Assembly: GCA_013314735.1 (NCBI GenBank)
Contig: JABUFD010000002.1
Span: forward strand, 930,001-994,000
Origin: Anaerolineae bacterium
Lineage (GTDB): Bacteria > Chloroflexota > Anaerolineae > Anaerolineales > Anaerolineaceae
DNA length: 64,000 nucleotides
Reading direction: 5' to 3'
Below, piece after piece: positions 60,885-64,000 of the stretch. The notes under the pieces were generated by a model. It saw only the letters and a list, made by a program, of their open reading frames with translations. It searched no databases and was not told the origin of the DNA. The position numbers and the translations under genes are program-made. Each line of letters opens with the position of its first letter. Position 1 is the stretch's first letter.

Positions 60885-61436
60885 TTATTCGGTGGGGTTC
60901 ACCACCACAAACGCGCTGGAGATGTAGAAGTTAAATTTATCGCCGTCCGCGTTGAACGGGTCCAGTTGGAACCCGTATTCGCCGGGTTCTTCCGGCGCGG
61001 TAAATACCAGGCGCAGGGTTAAATCTGTTCCTGCCAATGCGGGATGCAGGTCGTAACTTTCCTGCAGATTGAGCTCATTATCAGCATTGGTCACCCGCAG
61101 CGTATAGCCGGGACCCCAGTTGCAGGTGCCGGCATTTTTCACGCGCCACTGCTTGTCAATCACCTGCCCGGGTTCGGCTTCAAAGCCATCCTTATAATTT
61201 ACATCATCAATGAACCCCATGATATCGGTGCAGTTCGCCTCGCTGGGCAGCGCGGTGGGGGTGGGCAGTGGGGTGGGGGTACGGGTGGGTACTGCTGTTG
61301 GCAGTACAAAACCCGGCGCTTTTTCGGTCGGCGCCACTGATCGTATCGGAGCCAGGCTGCATGCGCTGAGCACGCTCAGGCTGATGAGGACAAAGAGGCT
61401 GATCACAACGGGGAGGCGCAAAGGGCTTGTTTTCAT
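60885..61436 (-). CDS. Small lipoprotein with NBR1-type Ig-like domain
   Basis: A 183-residue lipoprotein with lipobox LSVLSAC, a short Thr/Pro-rich linker (TRTPTPLPTPTALP) and one NBR1-type Ig domain (DIMGFIDDVNYKDGFEAEPGQ, KQWRVKNAGTCNWGPGYTLR, LVFTAPEEPGEYGFQL). It is a single-domain paralogue of the 392-residue lipoprotein at 54980. The ATG lies six bases after the extended -10 TGtTAAAAT without a ribosome site, so leaderless translation is likely. Confidence 0.85.
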   Translation of the reverse strand: MKTSPLRLPVVISLFVLISLSVLSACSLAPIRSVAPTEKAPGFVLPTAVPTRTPTPLPTPTALPSEANCTDIMGFIDDVNYKDGFEAEPGQVIDKQWRVKNAGTCNWGPGYTLRVTNADNELNLQESYDLHPALAGTDLTLRLVFTAPEEPGEYGFQLDPFNADGDKFNFYISSAFVVVNPTE

Positions 61437-61442
61437 AGGCTT

Positions 61443-61451
61443 ATTTTAACA
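61443..61451 (-). promoter_or_regulatory. Extended -10 promoter, probably leaderless
   Basis: TGtTAAAAT on the minus strand ends six bases before the ATG at 61436. Confidence 0.5.
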
Positions 61452-61556
61452 GAGCTTGAACAGGAGTGTTAATCAAAATCCGGTAGTATTCACTATCCAG
61501 TTGCAACAAATGCGCCAGTTTCTAGGGGCGTGAACTACAACTGGTGATTACCCTGG

Positions 61557-62198
61557 TCATACCACCTTTTCATTTTCAATGAACCTGTATTGCTCCCCCG
61601 GGTAATGCTCCCTGCGCCAGGTAATGCAGGCTTGTGCCAGAACTTCCGCATCCCGGTAGTAATCTGGTTCACCCCTGAGCTCCCGCTGCAGCTGCACCAG
61701 CGGTGCCAGCACCTGCCATGATTTCACCACCATCGGGTTGATCCAGCGCATGATCTCATCCAGCGGGATGAACCCGGATTGTGTCAGGAAGGCAATCTTG
61801 TCGATCTCGTTCAATACGATCTTGACCTGGTACTTCCCTTCCTCGTCCAACGCAGCCAGGGTTGCTTCGCCTTCGAAATCCTGCAGGTTCCGGTAAATCC
61901 ACTTGCGCGCCATAATCTGTTCGCGCGCGTTCAGGTCCTGGAACAGGTTTTCCATCACCGCCAGGTAGCGGCTTTTATTGGCGGATTGGATTTCCTGGTG
62001 GGCTACAAACCCCGCGCTGAGGATCGCCGCCGCAGTTACAGCGGTGGAAAGTGATGCCACCATGGACCATAAATCCTGCTGCAGCCCCAAAAGGCGCAGC
62101 ACCCCCCACACGGCAAACAGGAATATGAACCAGCCAGCCGATCCTGCGATCAGGATCAGGAAGAACACAATCATCGTCATTGGTTTTCGGATCTTCAT
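61557..62198 (-). CDS. Two-helix membrane protein with cytoplasmic helical domain (DUF4760-like)
   Basis: A 213-residue protein: two N-terminal transmembrane helices (about 8-35 and 45-65), then a cytoplasmic helical domain of about 140 residues (HQEIQSANKSRYLAVMENLFQDL, then REQIMARKWIYRNL and KIVLNEIDKIAFLTQSGFIP). The arrangement matches bacterial DUF4760-type proteins, which have no assigned role. The start is six bases after a TACAAT, without a ribosome site. Confidence 0.7.
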   Translation of the reverse strand: MKIRKPMTMIVFFLILIAGSAGWFIFLFAVWGVLRLLGLQQDLWSMVASLSTAVTAAAILSAGFVAHQEIQSANKSRYLAVMENLFQDLNAREQIMARKWIYRNLQDFEGEATLAALDEEGKYQVKIVLNEIDKIAFLTQSGFIPLDEIMRWINPMVVKSWQVLAPLVQLQRELRGEPDYYRDAEVLAQACITWRREHYPGEQYRFIENEKVV

Positions 62199-62204
62199 GG
62201 CTTG

Positions 62205-62213
62205 ATTGTATCG
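62205..62213 (-). promoter_or_regulatory. -10 promoter, probably leaderless
   Basis: CGaTACAAT on the minus strand ends six bases before the ATG at 62198; the six intervening bases (CAAGCC) match those after the -10 at 43717-43722. Confidence 0.5.
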
Positions 62214-62453
62214 TAAAGTTTAAAAAGGATTAGCGAATTCGATCAGCACATGCAATGGTGTTCGCCCTCGGCCGGGCAGACCATTTTTCTGTTGGCCGTC
62301 TGGTGATTGCAAAAAAGTGGATGCGATGATACAACTAACGCGGGATGGAAAGGGTACCGTCCGAAACGGTCAGCACCGGCTGGCTGCCGCAAACCCCGTC
62401 TGTATCCCCGGCCGGAAAATCAAATGCGGCCAATCAACACATGAAGGAATCGA

Positions 62454-63689
62454 ATGATGAAACTTTGGACAAAAATCAAACAAACCCCCAGGCTGGGCCT
62501 GATCATCCTCGCTTTTGTTGCTTTCATTGCCCTTGGGTTGCCGGATGGGCTACTCGGCACCGGCTGGCCTTCGATCCGCGCCGGGTTCGGCATTCCGCTG
62601 GATGCGGTTGGCATGCTGCTGACCTCCGCCGTGGCGGGGTACATGACCTCCAGTTTCCTGAGCGGTTTTCTGCTCGCACGGATCGGTGTGGGCCGGATGC
62701 TGGCTGCCAGCTGTTTCCTGACCGGGCTGGCGCTGCTCGGTTATACCCTGGTGCCGGTGTGGTGGATGATGGTTGCCCTGGGGGTGTTGGCCGGATTGGG
62801 GGCGGGGGCAATCGATGCCGGCCTCAACACCTATGTCGCATCCCATTTTGGTGAAGGGTTGATGCAGGGGCTGCATGCCAGCTGGGGGGTTGGTATCACC
62901 ATGGGACCCATCATCATGACGCTTGGACTGACCTACCTCAATCAGTGGCGCTTTGGCTACCGCGTGGTGGGCATTTTCCAGATTCTCCTGGCGGCGGCGT
63001 TTGTGCTGACGCTTTCGATGTGGAACCAGAACCATGCCACAACCGAAGGTGAAACCGAAAAAAAGCTGACGGACTACAAAACGCCGATGGGCGAAACCCT
63101 GCGCCAGCCGCGGGTGTGGCTGAGCATGCTGTTGTTTGTATTGTATGTCGGTGCAGAAACTGCGTTGGGCACCTGGACCTACACCTTGCTGACCGAATCG
63201 CGTGGGGTTGATCCGACCCTGGCCGGTTTCTTTGCCGGCAGTTATTGGTTCACTTTCACCATCGGGCGCATTCTCGCCGGGTTGTTTGTGAGCAAAGCCG
63301 GCGTGAATAAATTGGTATTGTGGGGGCTGGCCGGGGCGCTGCTGGGTGTGGGGCTGTTGATCTGGAACCCCTCTGAACTGGCGAACGTGGCAGCAGTGGC
63401 GATCATCGGGGTGGCGATTGCCCCCATTTTCCCGGCGATGATGTCCGGCACGCGGACCCGCGTGGGCGACCATTTTGCCGCCAATACCATCGGGATGCAA
63501 ATGGCATCGACCGGGTTCGGCCTGGCATTCATTCCCAGTATGATGGGTGTGCTGGCGCGGCGGTTTTCGCTCGAAATCATCCCGGTGATCCTGCTGGCGG
63601 TGTACGGCGCGCTGCTGTTGCTGTACCTGCTGGCCATGCGCCCCGCGGGGACAACAGCCGTATCGGGTCAAAACGAAGTACAATCATAG
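62454..63689 (+). CDS. Major facilitator superfamily transporter
   Basis: A 411-residue protein of 12 transmembrane helices with MFS features: a GRxGxGR-like loop between helices 2 and 3 (LLARIGVGRML), the central cytoplasmic loop near residues 190-215, and a repeat of the loop in the second half (LFVSKAGVNKLVLWG). The opening LGLPDGLLGTGWPSIRAGFGIP, with Gly/Pro-rich helix 1, is typical of the fucose/glucose permease-like branch (FHS-type). Sugar uptake is therefore plausible and would fit the GH3 gene that follows. ATG 62454 or 62457; AAGGAA upstream. Confidence 0.88.
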   Translation: MMKLWTKIKQTPRLGLIILAFVAFIALGLPDGLLGTGWPSIRAGFGIPLDAVGMLLTSAVAGYMTSSFLSGFLLARIGVGRMLAASCFLTGLALLGYTLVPVWWMMVALGVLAGLGAGAIDAGLNTYVASHFGEGLMQGLHASWGVGITMGPIIMTLGLTYLNQWRFGYRVVGIFQILLAAAFVLTLSMWNQNHATTEGETEKKLTDYKTPMGETLRQPRVWLSMLLFVLYVGAETALGTWTYTLLTESRGVDPTLAGFFAGSYWFTFTIGRILAGLFVSKAGVNKLVLWGLAGALLGVGLLIWNPSELANVAAVAIIGVAIAPIFPAMMSGTRTRVGDHFAANTIGMQMASTGFGLAFIPSMMGVLARRFSLEIIPVILLAVYGALLLLYLLAMRPAGTTAVSGQNEVQS

Positions 63690-63823
63690 GTATCATCAAT
63701 CTGTTATGGTTATGACGGGTGCCTGCGGCGCTGATTTTGCGCACTTGTGAATCCCTGGATGACCACACAGGGTTGACGAAATCCGGTATCGAAACGTATT
63801 CATTCCATTGTAAGGAGAACCTT

Positions 63824-64000
63824 ATGAAAAAAATCAAGCACGAATCCACGGTTCGGCGAGTGAACGAACTGCTGGAGAAAATGAGCCTCGAAGAAAAAGT
63901 CGGGCAGCTGGCGCAGATCAGCGGGGCGAATTTCTTCTCGGACTATAACCCGGAAGAGATCATCCGCAAGGGTGGGGCTGGTTCGGTGCTGTGGCTGAAC
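63824..64000 (+). CDS. GH3 beta-glucosidase-like protein (partial, N-terminus only)
   Basis: The first 59 codons of a gene running off the right edge. The sequence VNELLEKMSLEEKVGQLAQI is the N-terminal signature of glycoside hydrolase family 3, followed by the start of the barrel (GGAGSVLWLN). AAGGAG at 63812-63817 precedes the ATG. There is no signal peptide, so the enzyme is cytoplasmic and probably acts on sugars brought in by the MFS permease just upstream. The substrate cannot be read from this part. Confidence 0.88.
   Translation, partial: MKKIKHESTVRRVNELLEKMSLEEKVGQLAQISGANFFSDYNPEEIIRKGGAGSVLWLN

Overview
The window looks like the chromosome of an anaerobic, carbohydrate-degrading member of the Chloroflexota, most likely class Anaerolineae. 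This is inferred from gene content and style. The window has glycoside-active enzymes at both ends (GH130 and GH3), lipoproteins with Thr/Pro-rich linkers carrying SUMF1/FGE or NBR1-type Ig domains, mevalonate-type isoprenoid genes, a GlmL/MutL-like ATPase with no mutase nearby, and many short gene groups joined by ATGA stop-start overlaps. No ribosomal RNA, CRISPR array, insertion sequence or prophage was found. One tRNA gene (Arg, anticodon TCG) is present.

Layout. 1-5.7 kb: partial GH130 gene, a YtrA-type GntR regulator with an ABC exporter, then an APC permease fused to two Usp domains behind a structured leader. 5.8-11.6 kb: PfkB sugar kinase, membrane protein, JAMM peptidase, an SDR plus a mannonate-dehydratase-like gene broken by one in-frame stop, and an FGE-domain lipoprotein followed by a decayed copy. 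11.6-14.5 kb: larB-larE-larC, which make and load the nickel-pincer cofactor, without larA. 15-20.5 kb: an EvgS-like hybrid kinase followed by a REC-PAS-PAS-EAL protein. 20.8-24.7 kb: SufR-like regulator convergent with an isoprenoid operon (fni, polyprenyl synthase, HAD protein). 24.9-27.6 kb: DUF389-like/SH3 membrane protein and a phosphohexomutase. 27.8-38.3 kb (minus strand): a tightly coupled set of eight genes encoding mostly membrane proteins, a GlmL-like ATPase and a 1,492-residue zinc-ribbon protein with an acidic tandem repeat built on LP[D/E]WL; this is the best candidate for an undescribed system. 38.4-43.7 kb: small helical protein, BaiN-type flavoprotein, methyltransferase, transglutaminase-like protein, mevalonate-type decarboxylase and site-2 protease. 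43.8-50.7 kb: three kinase-fold phosphotransferases and a nucleotidyltransferase, running into an apparent hexosamine salvage unit (NahK-like kinase plus a fused nucleotidyltransferase-phosphohexomutase). 50.7-64 kb: C39-like peptidase, GT-C membrane protein, NBR1-Ig lipoproteins, tRNA-Arg, paired M16 peptidases, acpS, DUF202, MFS permease and partial GH3.

Two patterns run through the window. First, many promoters have an extended -10 of the form TGnTA(T/C)A(A/C)T; at several genes the -10 ends only 6 or 7 bases before the ATG and no Shine-Dalgarno is visible, so leaderless mRNAs are likely. Second, the central metabolic genes hang together: mevalonate-type decarboxylase, type 2 IPP isomerase and polyprenyl synthase for isoprenoids, and kinase, mutase and nucleotidyltransferase for sugar activation. 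All functions are assigned by reading motifs; no database search was run.
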